Notes: generated from the sequence alone by a model not told the origin. 64,000 bases of DNA from Owenia fusiformis (GCA_903813345.2 CAIIXF020000006.1:35688436-35752435); one strand, 5' to 3'. Shown: positions 38,201-47,942, numbered from the stretch's first letter. A program made the numbers and translations.

Positions 38201-41200
38201 GAAATGGCTCTACGGACGCTCTGAGGGCCTATAATGGTCGATTAAAGGTCGGGGAATCTAGGGAGGTAGTTGGGGAGAATGCCTGGCTCGTGCTTCGCGG
38301 ATCCGTCGAGGTCAAAAAATAGTCCTTCAAAAAATAGGCCTTCCAGACGTTTATATAGAGCTTTCGACGTAGATTCGAGCAGCGTACGTGTCGTTCTACA
38401 TTCCGCAATCGTTAGTTTGACGAAGGGAATCGTTGTTTTAGAAATGCTCTAGTCATCCTTCGGGCCTATTTTCTTTCAAATGTCTGTTGTTCGCAGAGAT
38501 ACGTATACTATACCAAGTGTATACCAGGTGTCGTCTAGATATACGGCAACGGTGGCCCGTACGCGAACTTCAAACGCGTATATCTCGATAACTAATGGTC
38601 GGATTGAAATTTGGTTCACTGTTTTTTTAACGCTCGGAAAACTGTCTTTCCGACCAGCTAGTTTTCCTCCGATTCTGACTTCTTAAGGAGGCTCGAGAGG
38701 CCAAAATAGCGGAAATGCAGATTTCGACCTAGATTTCGACCTTTGACCCAGATAAGGATTTGACCTAATTTCCCACCAACTACGCCTAGCCCCCTAACAA
38801 CGTGTATGAGTAGATTTATCCAAATATCTCTCGTTGGTGAGAACGTGTGTGAGGAGGATTTTTGCTTTTTGCACATACGAAAGCAAAAATCATAATAGGA
38901 TTTGCCCATACGCGTATAGAGGGAAATGGCTCTACGGACGCTCTGAGGGCCTATAATGGTCGATTAAAGGTCGGGGAATCTAGGGAGGTAGTTGGGGAGA
39001 ATGCCTGGCTCGTGCTTCGCGGATCCGTCGAGGTCAAAAAATAGTCCTTCAAAAAATAGGCCTTCCAGACGTTTATATAGAGCTTTCGACGTAGATTCGA
39101 GCAGCGTACGTGTCGTTCTACATTCCGCAATCGTTAGTTTGACGAAGGGAATCGTTGTTTTAGAAATGCTCTAGTCATCCTTCGGGCCTATTTTCTTTCA
39201 AATGTCTGTTGTTCGCAGAGATACGTATACTATACCAAGTGTATACCAGGTGTCGTCTAGATATACGGCAACGGTGGCCCGTACGCGAACTTCAAACGCG
39301 TATATCTCGATAACTAATGGTCGGATTGAAATTTGGTTCACTGTTTTTTTAACGCTCGGAAAACTGTCTTTCCGACCAGCTAGTTTTCCTCCGATTCTGA
39401 CTTCTTAAGGAGGCTCGAGAGGCCAAAATAGCGGAAATGCAGATTTCGACCTAGATTTCGACCTTTGACCCAGATAAGGATTTGACCTAATTTCCCACCA
39501 ACTACGCCTAGCCCCCTAACAACGTGTATGAGTAGATTTATCCAAATATCTCTCGTTGGTGAGAACGTGTGTGAGGAGGATTTTTGCTTTTTGCACATAC
39601 GAAAGCAAAAATCATAATAGGATTTGCCCATACGCGTATAGAGGGAAATGGCTCTACGGACGCTCTGAGGGCCTATAATGGTCGATTAAAGGTCGGGGAA
39701 TCTAGGGAGGTAGTTGGGGAGAATGCCTGGCTCGTGCTTCGCGGATCCGTCGAGGTCAAAAAATAGTCCTTCAAAAAATAGGCCTTCCAGACGTTTATAT
39801 AGAGCTTTCGACGTAGATTCGAGCAGCGTACGTGTCGTTCTACATTCCGCAATCGTTAGTTTGACGAAGGGAATCGTTGTTTTAGAAATGCTCTAGTCAT
39901 CCTTCGGGCCTATTTTCTTTCAAATGTCTGTTGTTCGCAGAGATACGTATACTATACCAAGTGTATACCAGGTGTCGTCTAGATATACGGCAACGGTGGC
40001 CCGTACGCGAACTTCAAACGCGTATATCTCGATAACTAATGGTCGGATTGAAATTTGGTTCACTGTTTTTTTAACGCTCGGAAAACTGTCTTTCCGACCA
40101 GCTAGTTTTCCTCCGATTCTGACTTCTTAAGGAGGCTCGAGAGGCCAAAATAGCGGAAATGCAGATTTCGACCTAGATTTCGACCTTTGACCCAGATAAG
40201 GATTTGACCTAATTTCCCACCAACTACGCCTAGCCCCCTAACAACGTGTATGAGTAGATTTATCCAAATATCTCTCGTTGGTGAGAACGTGTGTGAGGAG
40301 GATTTTTGCTTTTTGCACATACGAAAGCAAAAATCATAATAGGATTTGCCCATACGCGTATAGAGGGAAATGGCTCTACGGACGCTCTGAGGGCCTATAA
40401 TGGTCGATTAAAGGTCGGGGAATCTAGGGAGGTAGTTGGGGAGAATGCCTGGCTCGTGCTTCGCGGATCCGTCGAGGTCAAAAAATAGTCCTTCAAAAAA
40501 TAGGCCTTCCAGACGTTTATATAGAGCTTTCGACGTAGATTCGAGCAGCGTACGTGTCGTTCTACATTCCGCAATCGTTAGTTTGACGAAGGGAATCGTT
40601 GTTTTAGAAATGCTCTAGTCATCCTTCGGGCCTATTTTCTTTCAAATGTCTGTTGTTCGCAGAGATACGTATACTATACCAAGTGTATACCAGGTGTCGT
40701 CTAGATATACGGCAACGGTGGCCCGTACGCGAACTTCAAACGCGTATATCTCGATAACTAATGGTCGGATTGAAATTTGGTTCACTGTTTTTTTAACGCT
40801 CGGAAAACTGTCTTTCCGACCAGCTAGTTTTCCTCCGATTCTGACTTCTTAAGGAGGCTCGAGAGGCCAAAATAGCGGAAATGCAGATTTCGACCTAGAT
40901 TTCGACCTTTGACCCAGATAAGGATTTGACCTAATTTCCCACCAACTACGCCTAGCCCCCTAACAACGTGTATGAGTAGATTTATCCAAATATCTCTCGT
41001 TGGTGAGAACGTGTGTGAGGAGGATTTTTGCTTTTTGCACATACGAAAGCAAAAATCATAATAGGATTTGCCCATACGCGTATAGAGGGAAATGGCTCTA
41101 CGGACGCTCTGAGGGCCTATAATGGTCGATTAAAGGTCGGGGAATCTAGGGAGGTAGTTGGGGAGAATGCCTGGCTCGTGCTTCGCGGATCCGTCGAGGT

Positions 41201-42501
41201 CAAAAAATAGTCCTTCAAAAAATAGGCCTTCCAGACGTTTATATAGAGCTTTCGACGTAGATTCGAGCAGCGTACGTGTCGTTCTACATTCCGCAATCGT
41301 TAGTTTGACGAAGGGAATCGTTGTTTTAGAAATGCTCTAGTCATCCTTCGGGCCTATTTTCTTTCAAATGTCTGTTGTTCGCAGAGATACGTATACTATA
41401 CCAAGTGTATACCAGGTGTCGTCTAGATATACGGCAACGGTGGCCCGTACGCGAACTTCAAACGCGTATATCTCGATAACTAATGGTCGGATTGAAATTT
41501 GGTTCACTGTTTTTTTAACGCTCGGAAAACTGTCTTTCCGACCAGCTAGTTTTCCTCCGATTCTGACTTCTTAAGGAGGCTCGAGAGGCCAAAATAGCGG
41601 AAATGCAGATTTCGACCTAGATTTCGACCTTTGACCCAGATAAGGATTTGACCTAATTTCCCACCAACTACGCCTAGCCCCCTAACAACGTGTATGAGTA
41701 GATTTATCCAAATATCTCTCGTTGGTGAGAACGTGTGTGAGGAGGATTTTTGCTTTTTGCACATACGAAAGCAAAAATCATAATAGGATTTGCCCATACG
41801 CGTATAGAGGGAAATGGCTCTACGGACGCTCTGAGGGCCTATAATGGTCGATTAAAGGTCGGGGAATCTAGGGAGGTAGTTGGGGAGAATGCCTGGCTCG
41901 TGCTTCGCGGATCCGTCGAGGTCAAAAAATAGTCCTTCAAAAAATAGGCCTTCCAGACGTTTATATAGAGCTTTCGACGTAGATTCGAGCAGCGTACGTG
42001 TCGTTCTACATTCCGCAATCGTTAGTTTGACGAAGGGAATCGTTGTTTTAGAAATGCTCTAGTCATCCTTCGGGCCTATTTTCTTTCAAATGTCTGTTGT
42101 TCGCAGAGATACGTATACTATACCAAGTGTATACCAGGTGTCGTCTAGATATACGGCAACGGTGGCCCGTACGCGAACTTCAAACGCGTATATCTCGATA
42201 ACTAATGGTCGGATTGAAATTTGGTTCACTGTTTTTTTAACGCTCGGAAAACTGTCTTTCCGACCAGCTAGTTTTCCTCCGATTCTGACTTCTTAAGGAG
42301 GCTCGAGAGGCCAAAATAGCGGAAATGCAGATTTCGACCTAGATTTCGACCTTTGACCCAGATAAGGATTTGACCTAATTTCCCACCAACTACGCCTAGC
42401 CCCCTAACAACGTGTATGAGTAGATTTATCCAAATATCTCTCGTTGGTGAGAACGTGTGTGAGGAGGATTTTTGCTTTTTGCACATACGAAAGCAAAAAT
42501 C
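17232..42501 (+). repeat. Satellite array: 35 head-to-tail units of exactly 722 bp
   Basis: The array is 25,270 bp, precisely 35 x 722, with no partial unit. Unit 1 is 17232-17953; the last ends at 42501. Lines 30 units apart (for example 17941 and 39601) are base-for-base identical, and all recurring frames translate identically in every unit, so I found no substitution or indel. Each unit is CpG-rich (ACGCG, TTTCGACC, CTCGAG, GGATCC), ends in the stem-loop TTTTTGCTTT-11 nt-AAAGCAAAAA (17921-17951 in unit 1), and holds a DR1-like CGACCTTTGACCC (17799-17811). Because 722 is not a multiple of 3 and stops occur in all frames, the recurring 60-, 68- and 83-residue frames cannot form a repeat protein and are not called as genes. 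The last copy of the minus frame differs at its start only because it crosses the array edge. Confidence 0.97.
17921..17951. repeat. Unit-terminal stem-loop (recurs every 722 bp)
   Basis: TTTTTGCTTT (17921-17930) pairs perfectly with 17942-17951 across an 11-base loop. It recurs 35 times and sits at the unit's 3' edge, in the position occupied by the GACTCCAGAT hairpins in the flanking blocks. Both are preceded by GTTGGTGAGAA and a GAGGAGGA/GAGGAAGA-like run. Confidence 0.9.
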
Positions 42502-44320
42502 ACTAGACATGTAAATTGAACAAGTTCAATTTAAGACTCCAGATTTCTCAGATTTGAGTCATCCAGAACTTGTAAGCTGAGTCATCCAGAACTTGTAAGC
42601 TGAGTCATCCAGAATAAGCCGAGTCAGCTAGAATATAGACATTTAGACAACTCTTAAGAATGTTATCTTCGACTCCATTGGCTTAACATGGGGAAATCAT
42701 CATATCTACTTTTCGAGACTTCAAACTGCAATAACTATGTAACCAGAAGTTGGATTGAAATTTGCTTTAAAGATTCGGATTCCTGAGAAAAATCTACCCT
42801 TAATTCATAACTCATACGTTGAATTTTGAGAACTTTTTATTTTGACCTACTTTTCGGACACCATATCTCAAAAGTGGGTCAAAATACTTTCTGACGGCAA
42901 AAGGCTAACACTATTAGCACACTCTTTGCTACCTGTCTACAAAATTTGGAAGCAAATCATTAAAGTGTAATGTCAGAATCGCAAAAATAAGGAAAAACTA
43001 TAAATTTGACCTAGATTTTGACCTAGGCATTTTTGCGTCCAAATTTTAAAGCTAGATAGCCTTCGAGGTCCCCTCCTTTTATAGGCTTTCAGAATATTAA
43101 GCTGTACTCAGTCTATATCTGGTATTTTACACTTCAAAAAAATCCTTTTTCTCATTGACATAACATGGGGCACCAAATTTAGCGATTTTTTGAGCTTTCA
43201 AAACGCAATAACTTTCGAACCGGTAGTCCGGTCGAAATTTGGTTTGCAGATTCGGATTGCTGACAAAATTCTACCCCTAATTCATAACTCATACGTTAAA
43301 TTTGGAAATTTTTTATTTTGACCTACTTTTTGGACACGCCATAACTTCCGAACCGGAAGTCGGTTCGAAATGTTATTTGCAGATTCGGATTCCTGAGAAA
43401 ATTCTACCCTTGATTCATGACTCATACGTTGAATTTTGAGAACTTTTTATTTTGACCTACTTTTCGGACACCATATCTCAAAAGTGGGTCAAAATACTTT
43501 CTGACGGCAAAAGGCTAACACTATTAGCACACTCTTTGCAACCTGTATACAAAATTTTGAAGTAAATTATTAATGTGTAGTGTCAGAATCGTAAAAATAA
43601 GGAAAAACTATTAATTTGACCTAGATTTTGACCTAGGCATTTTGGTGTCCAAATTTTGAACCTATGTAGCTTTTGAGGTCCCCTTCTTTTATAAGCATTC
43701 ATTATGTTAAGCTGTACTCAGTCTATATCCTGTATTTTACACTTCGAAAAAGTCTTTTTTCCCATTGACTTAACATAGGCACCAAATTGAGCGATTTTTG
43801 AGCTTTCAACACGCCATAACTTCCGAACCGGAAGTCCGATCCAAATTTGGTTTGCAGATTTGGATTCCTGAGACAATTCTACATCTTTATCATAGCTCAC
43901 ACATTCGATTTGGAGCATGTTTAGGCGTGACCTACATTTCGGACGCCATATCTCAAAATCGGTAAGAGTAATCAAAATTCTGATGTCATATCTTTGATTC
44001 GCCTTTTTCTAAGCTACACGATGAAAAAAAGATGAAGGAGTTACGAAGAATATTGACGAAGATATGATGAAGAATGTTGAAAATGTAAGATTTGACCTAG
44101 TTCTTGACCTTTGACCTAGATAAAAATTTGACCTAATTTCCTAGAAAGCCGGTTTCAGTCTTTAGTTAACCATGTAAGTTGGATTAAGTTAGCTGTTATA
44201 GTTGACGAGAAATTTGGTGAGGAGGAAGAAAAAAGAAAGAAAAATAATAATAATAATAATAATAATAAAGAAAACAGGCAAAAACAATAGACTCCAGATT
44301 TTCAATCTGGAGTCTAATAA
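42502..44320 (+). repeat. Right flanking repeat block (R), expanded relative of L
   Basis: The block starts with the same ACTAGACATG and perfect palindrome (42512-42533) as L and ends with GACTCCAGATT/AATCTGGAGTC (44290-44314). A 23-bp tandem (GAGTCATCCAGAACTTGTAA) occupies about 42555-42625. The 480-bp module occurs at 42675, 43152 and 43762, and a partial copy has been re-duplicated around 43320-43520, making R about 580 bp longer than L. An (AAT)n run lies at about 44241-44268. The internal frames (for example 43718-43975 minus) are non-coding. Confidence 0.85.
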
Positions 44321-45317
44321 CATGTTCCTTCCTTCAATATTGCATGGAGCAGGAGTCCTCCTTCCTAACACAAGCCAAGCGAAATGAAGAAAAATTTAAA
44401 GTCGTATCAATATCAAGCTGGTTTGTCCATTCTTAGCCTTAAGTGTTCCCCAGCTTATGAAGCCCTTGTCTGTGATATGGGCTGGCGTCCAATTGAAAAG
44501 ATCTTTCAAAAACGTCAAATTGACTATTTCTGCTATCTAAAGAATAAGAACTCACAAACCCTAGTATCAAAGGTTTTATCTGCCCTCTTGGAATCATATT
44601 CAATAAATAAAGAATCTAATTGGAAGTATGTTTCTAACATAGCAAATATATTAGTGCACCATGGGCTCGATAATAAATTGAATGTTAATTCTGAAGAATG
44701 GTACTCATCCTTTCTCAATATTTCCAACGAAATTACTACAAAGGAATTGTTTTCATCAATTTGCAACCGGCCATCCCTATCCCTTTATAGAAATGTTAAG
44801 AGACATGTCTTTCAAGAAGAGTACCTAAAAACCCATTCAACTTCCAAGGAGCAAGACAAAAATTCTTAGCTAGGTCGGGTTGCTTTAAATTAGAATCAGA
44901 CCTTAAAAGGTGGAATAAAAGTGATGGCTTTTGTAAATTATGTCCCTCCAATTCTTATGACTCTATGTCCCATCGCCTGTTCCTTTGCCCCGTCCTCCAG
45001 GATAAAAGAAACCTATTCATTAACAATTTAATCTCTTCATGTGACGTTGCCCTTGTAGGTGAATACTTATCAGCGAGCCTTAATGATAAGCTACAATGGA
45101 TTATTGGTGGTTCACTTTACATAGGCACATGGGGGCAGGACCAAATAAATAAATTTGAGAAATGTGTTTACGAATTCTTAAAGGAAATGTATTTCTAATG
45201 ATTTTAACCTATGTATGTATGTATTTTTAGTCTCTTTGGATGCACACTAAATTTTAGTAGTGCCGCTGTTGTAAAAGCGTTTTATCCTAATAAATAAATA
45301 AAAAAAAAAAAAAAAAA
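44321..45317 (+). mobile_element. 5'-truncated non-LTR retrotransposon (LINE) 3' end with poly(A)
   Basis: A roughly 1-kb fragment covers the post-reverse-transcriptase region to the tail. It begins with coding sequence reading NMFLPSILHGAGVLLPN, typical of the thumb region after the RT core, and finishes with TAAATAAATA and an A-run to 45317. It lies directly against the R-block hairpin on the left and the right TIR on the right. No clear target-site duplication is visible, so the insertion may have been accompanied by deletion of the right-hand subterminal spacer. Confidence 0.85.
44324..45198 (+). pseudogene. LINE ORF2 C-terminal fragment, frameshifted
   Basis: The coding sequence is split over three frames: 44324 to about 44380, 44384-44869 and about 44835-45198. 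The middle piece (161 residues in its open form) has the helical region between RT and the C-terminal zinc knuckle. The third gives GFCKLCPSNSYDSMSHRLFL then C, a C-x2-C-x9-H-x4-C knuckle typical of many LINE clades, and ends ...KEMYF at 45195. The second break is near 44830 at an A-run, consistent with a single-base indel. The reverse-transcriptase core and endonuclease are absent, so it is inactive. The clade cannot be fixed from this tail alone. Confidence 0.85.
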
Positions 45318-45682
45318 TATCGAATTTTGTTAAATAAAGTTAAAAAATTCAATTGCCTGCCTAACTCGTATTTTTTGCAAGGACTCGGATGGATGGATAT
45401 TCTGTCATATGACTTGCGGCAAACCTACCATTTCCCATTGGTTAACATGGGAATGTCGATTTTCAAAAATTCATCAAATTTATCATCAATTTTCGACCTA
45501 TTGTAATTGAGGAAAAAAATTGAGAAAATTTGGAGGTATTGGAATTAAAGTAAAATTACGTTTCCATCAATAGTATAAGTATTTTCATCGCAGGTTAAGT
45601 AAATAAAAAATTCAAAGGTAAAGAGGCTTTAACACGTAGTTCAATGGGGGAAAAAAGGTTGCCAAACTTATGGAGGGGAGTG
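45318..45682 (-). repeat. Right terminal inverted repeat of the giant element
   Basis: Inverse of 15381-15735. Positions 45421-45682 match the left arm closely; 45318-45420 match weakly. It ends GGAGGGGAGTG followed by TA. Confidence 0.85.
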
Positions 45683-45684
45683 TA

Positions 45685-46627
45685 CGTCATAAATCTAAAA
45701 CCAATAATAATGCCGCATTTTAGCGTTATATTATAGCCTCGTATTCATGGTAACGAATAATACGGTAACACTGATTTCGAACGTGTGGTTAATTGGACTT
45801 TTTGCTTATTGCAAGAGGGCTACACAAACTCCAAGTAGTTGATTTATATTGTTTGTTTGATATCATTTTATGGAAAGAGTAAAAGCTTATGCCAAGTGGT
45901 CTAACACGTTTTTCTGATGGTAACGAACATTTTTTTCTTAAAACGAACTCAAGGCACTGGCTTGTTTTTACAAGCAAATGAGAAAAAATGCAGACACACC
46001 TCGGACTTAACGCATGTTCTCTATTGAAAACAAAAACAATCTTTCAAAATTACATTTTCTTTCATTTCTTATCTCAATTCCAGACTAATTCACTGAACTG
46101 AACTGAACTGAACCAGCATGTACTTATAAAATCAACATACAGATAAGCAAACTAACAATCAAGCATATACTTCATAAACACAATCAAGTAGCACAATGCC
46201 ATACTCGGTACTAAGAACATCGGTAAAGAGAGAAGAGGTGACGTCGGAATTCTTAAAGGGACTTTCTGAAACGCTGGCCAAATGCTTTGGTTATGGCATT
46301 AAACGGGTGAATATTTCTTAAGTATTTATTATGAACTGTATGAATAGTCATTCTGTTGTTTATTTTATGGCATTGGTTGATTGAGGGGTTGTTTTTATGC
46401 GTCATGCGTCATATCAGAGATGGGATTTTTTCGCATGGCGACCAGTTACACTCTTGTGTTAATTTGTATTCCATCGCAGCAAGAGCTAGCCCCGGTGAGA
46501 TTTCATGAAAAGATGTTTGACATTTAAGCACTGAGACAGCTTTTGCTGAAGTTGAACTCGAAAATAGATAAATAAGTCAATGTGTTTGTATTGCAATGTG
46601 AAAAAAGACAGCCACCCTAATATATCT
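45685..46627. other. AT-rich sequence, nothing recognised
   Basis: Upstream exons of the plus-strand gene at 46799 might be expected here, but none can be supported. A short CTGAA tandem (about 46095-46114) is the only repeat. Confidence 0.4.
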
Positions 46628-46772
46628 TTCCAATAAACCCTGCCACCTTTTGGTGCATCATAGAAACTATGATACATGTAGATGGCTACCTACAACCAAT
46701 GACATCAGCAATCTATCAAATATATCCCAGCCTCTTCGATGTAACAAAAGGTGGCAGTGTTTATTTGGAAGT
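46628..46772. repeat. Short inverted-repeat element
   Basis: Arms of about 22 bp, CCAATAAACCCTGCCACCTT near 46629 and its near-inverse AAGGTGGCAGTGTTTATTTG at about 46748-46770, enclose about 100 bp. It ends 25 bp before the splice acceptor of the exon at 46799. No target duplication was identified. Confidence 0.5.
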
Positions 46773-46798
46773 GTATTTTAAATAATTCAATTTGTTAG

Positions 46799-46998
46799 TA
46801 TTTTATTATGTTATCTGAAATCAAGATAGCTGTTGAGGTTCATACAGATTTACGTATCATGGTTGGTGGAGAGATTGGGGACGCTCCCTACCTATTCTTA
46901 TATATGGTTGGAGTTGGGATCAAGAAGGCTGATGTATCAAACACTCCAAGTTTAGAATATGTACAGGGCGCCATCCCATCAGCGCAAGATCCTGATAG
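46799..46998 (+). CDS. Penultimate exon of an unrecognised conserved-looking protein
   Basis: The exon begins after TTTGTTAG (acceptor AG 46797-46798; an in-frame TAG at that point shows coding cannot extend further left without splicing). It reads YFIMLSEIKIAVEVHTDLRI, then MVGGEIGDAPYLFLYMVGVG, and ends ...SAQDPD plus AG at the donor GTACAG (46999). The residue mix (balanced, few Asn/Lys runs) contrasts with chance frames nearby. It joins in phase 2 to the exon at 47975. If the ATG at 46808 is instead the start, the protein would be only about 102 residues; an internal exon is equally likely. I do not recognise the family. Confidence 0.65.
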
Positions 46999-47457
46999 GT
47001 ACAGTTAATGATCATCGAGATGTTTTGATTCAAAAAATGTTTCAGGTAAAGTGCTAAATTTGCCGGATGGAATGAATTGAGTAGGTCAACCTAGAAAGTT
47101 TTCCTTGGACCTAACTAGCTCACAATCATAAGAAATTGTAACTTTAGCGCTTGGTGAGGACCGTATTAATTAAAGTATAATTGGCACGACCATGTATTAA
47201 TTTCTATATACTGCTGACGATTGACAAATTAATTGCTAGTTGTTTTAATCCCGAGACGATCTTGGTAACCTTAAAGGTAGATACGATGCATTGGACTATA
47301 CTATCGCAAAAGTTTGAGTATGAAATGATAACCGTGTCAGCTTCTTAGAAGACATACATTTAATTGAAAAGGGTAAATTTAATGAATTTGAACGCAATAT
47401 GACTGGTTATCCCTTGGTCAAGAAATCTTATTTTCAAAGACCATATTGAAGCGATTT

Positions 47458-47830
47458 AAATGGTTGAGCCACTGATGGATCCAGGGTCCCAAGCCCCTCC
47501 CCCCTCCCCCGCCTTTGTGGGCCCAGTAAAAACTTTAGGGCCCCGAAAATTTTTGGGTCCAAAAATTACGTAGGGTCTCAAAATGCGCCTTTTGGGTATA
47601 ATTTGGCCTTTTTAACCCAAATTATCAAAAAATTGGCCTCAAGTTTTCAAAGTTTGGGCTTAATTTTTGGTTTTAAGGGCCCAACTTTTTTCCCGAATCA
47701 AAATTTAATTTGCCCCCCCCCCCCATGTTAGCTTCTTGATCCGCCAGTGAGAGCATCTGACATGTAATCGGGAGGTTGTGAGTTCGACGATTCCCACTGA
47801 GGTGGAGTGACTTTCTCACATCACATACTG
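47458..47830 (+). mobile_element. tRNA-derived SINE remnant, interrupted by a MITE
   Basis: Left of the MITE, AAATGGTTGAGC resembles a pol III A box (TGGTTNNR). Right of it, AGAGCATCTGACATGTAATC, then GGAGGTTGTGAGTTCGACGA and TTCCC, reproduces the remainder of the D-arm, the anticodon arm (anticodon position TGT) and the T-arm with B box (47774-47795). Joined, the parts read like a tRNA-related SINE head; the following 30-40 bp may be SINE body. One inserted dinucleotide in the T-loop shows decay. Confidence 0.55.
47470..47749. mobile_element. hAT-like MITE with GGCCC-rich interior (second copy)
   Basis: The ends are CACTGATGGATCC (47470) and GATCCGCCAGTG (47749), with the same interior style of homopolymers and GGGCCCAA motifs as 8426-8737. 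GAGC occurs outside both ends, part of a possible target duplication. It splits the SINE head and so is younger than the SINE. Confidence 0.65.
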
Positions 47831-47831
47831 T

Positions 47832-47942
47832 AACATAGGATTTGATCTAGCCTTGCCCAAGTCGTTATTTTTTACTTATCTGATCTTGAATTAAGATAAG
47901 TAAAAGAGACCAACTTGGGCAAGGCTAAATTAATCCTATGTT
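47832..47942. repeat. Foldback element with about 50-bp arms
   Basis: AACATAGGATT...CCTTGCCCAAG...TTTTTACTTATCT (47832-47881) is mirrored at 47894-47942 with a few mismatches and a 12-base centre. In RNA it would form a long hairpin only 33 bases upstream of the acceptor at 47974. Confidence 0.8.

Larger units (their letters stand above)
15381..45682. mobile_element. Giant (30.3 kb) non-autonomous Tc1/mariner-like TIR element
   Basis: The left end reads CACTCCCCTCCATAAG (15381 on). The right end is its inverse, finishing at 45682. Both are flanked by TA (15379-15380 and 45683-45684), the target duplication of Tc1/mariner elements, and the 'CCATAAGTTTGG' core resembles animal Tc1-type termini. 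Arms match through at least 15381-15640 against 45421-45682. The outermost 76 bp differ by only one T indel, and a weaker match continues to the LINE at 45317. Neither arm is followed by a second terminus of its own, so two independent MITEs are less likely than one large element. Inside are repeat blocks, a 35-unit satellite and a LINE fragment; I see no transposase. Mobilisation would depend on an enzyme encoded elsewhere. Confidence 0.7.

Noticed and set aside
17332-42296. Recurring 60-, 68- and 83-residue open frames in every 722-bp unit
   Set aside because: They overlap one another on both strands, have stops in between, are carried by a non-coding satellite whose length is not a multiple of 3, and resemble no protein.
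17232-42501. CRISPR array or bacterial tandem system
   Set aside because: Units are identical over their whole 722 bp with no unique spacers, and the context is intron-bearing animal DNA.
17232-42501. rDNA, histone or snRNA gene cluster as explanation of the tandem array
   Set aside because: No rRNA, snRNA or histone-like sequence is present in the unit on either strand.
47458-47830. A functional tRNA gene
   Set aside because: The tRNA-like sequence is split by a 280-bp MITE and has an insertion in the T-loop, so it is a SINE relic rather than a working tRNA gene.
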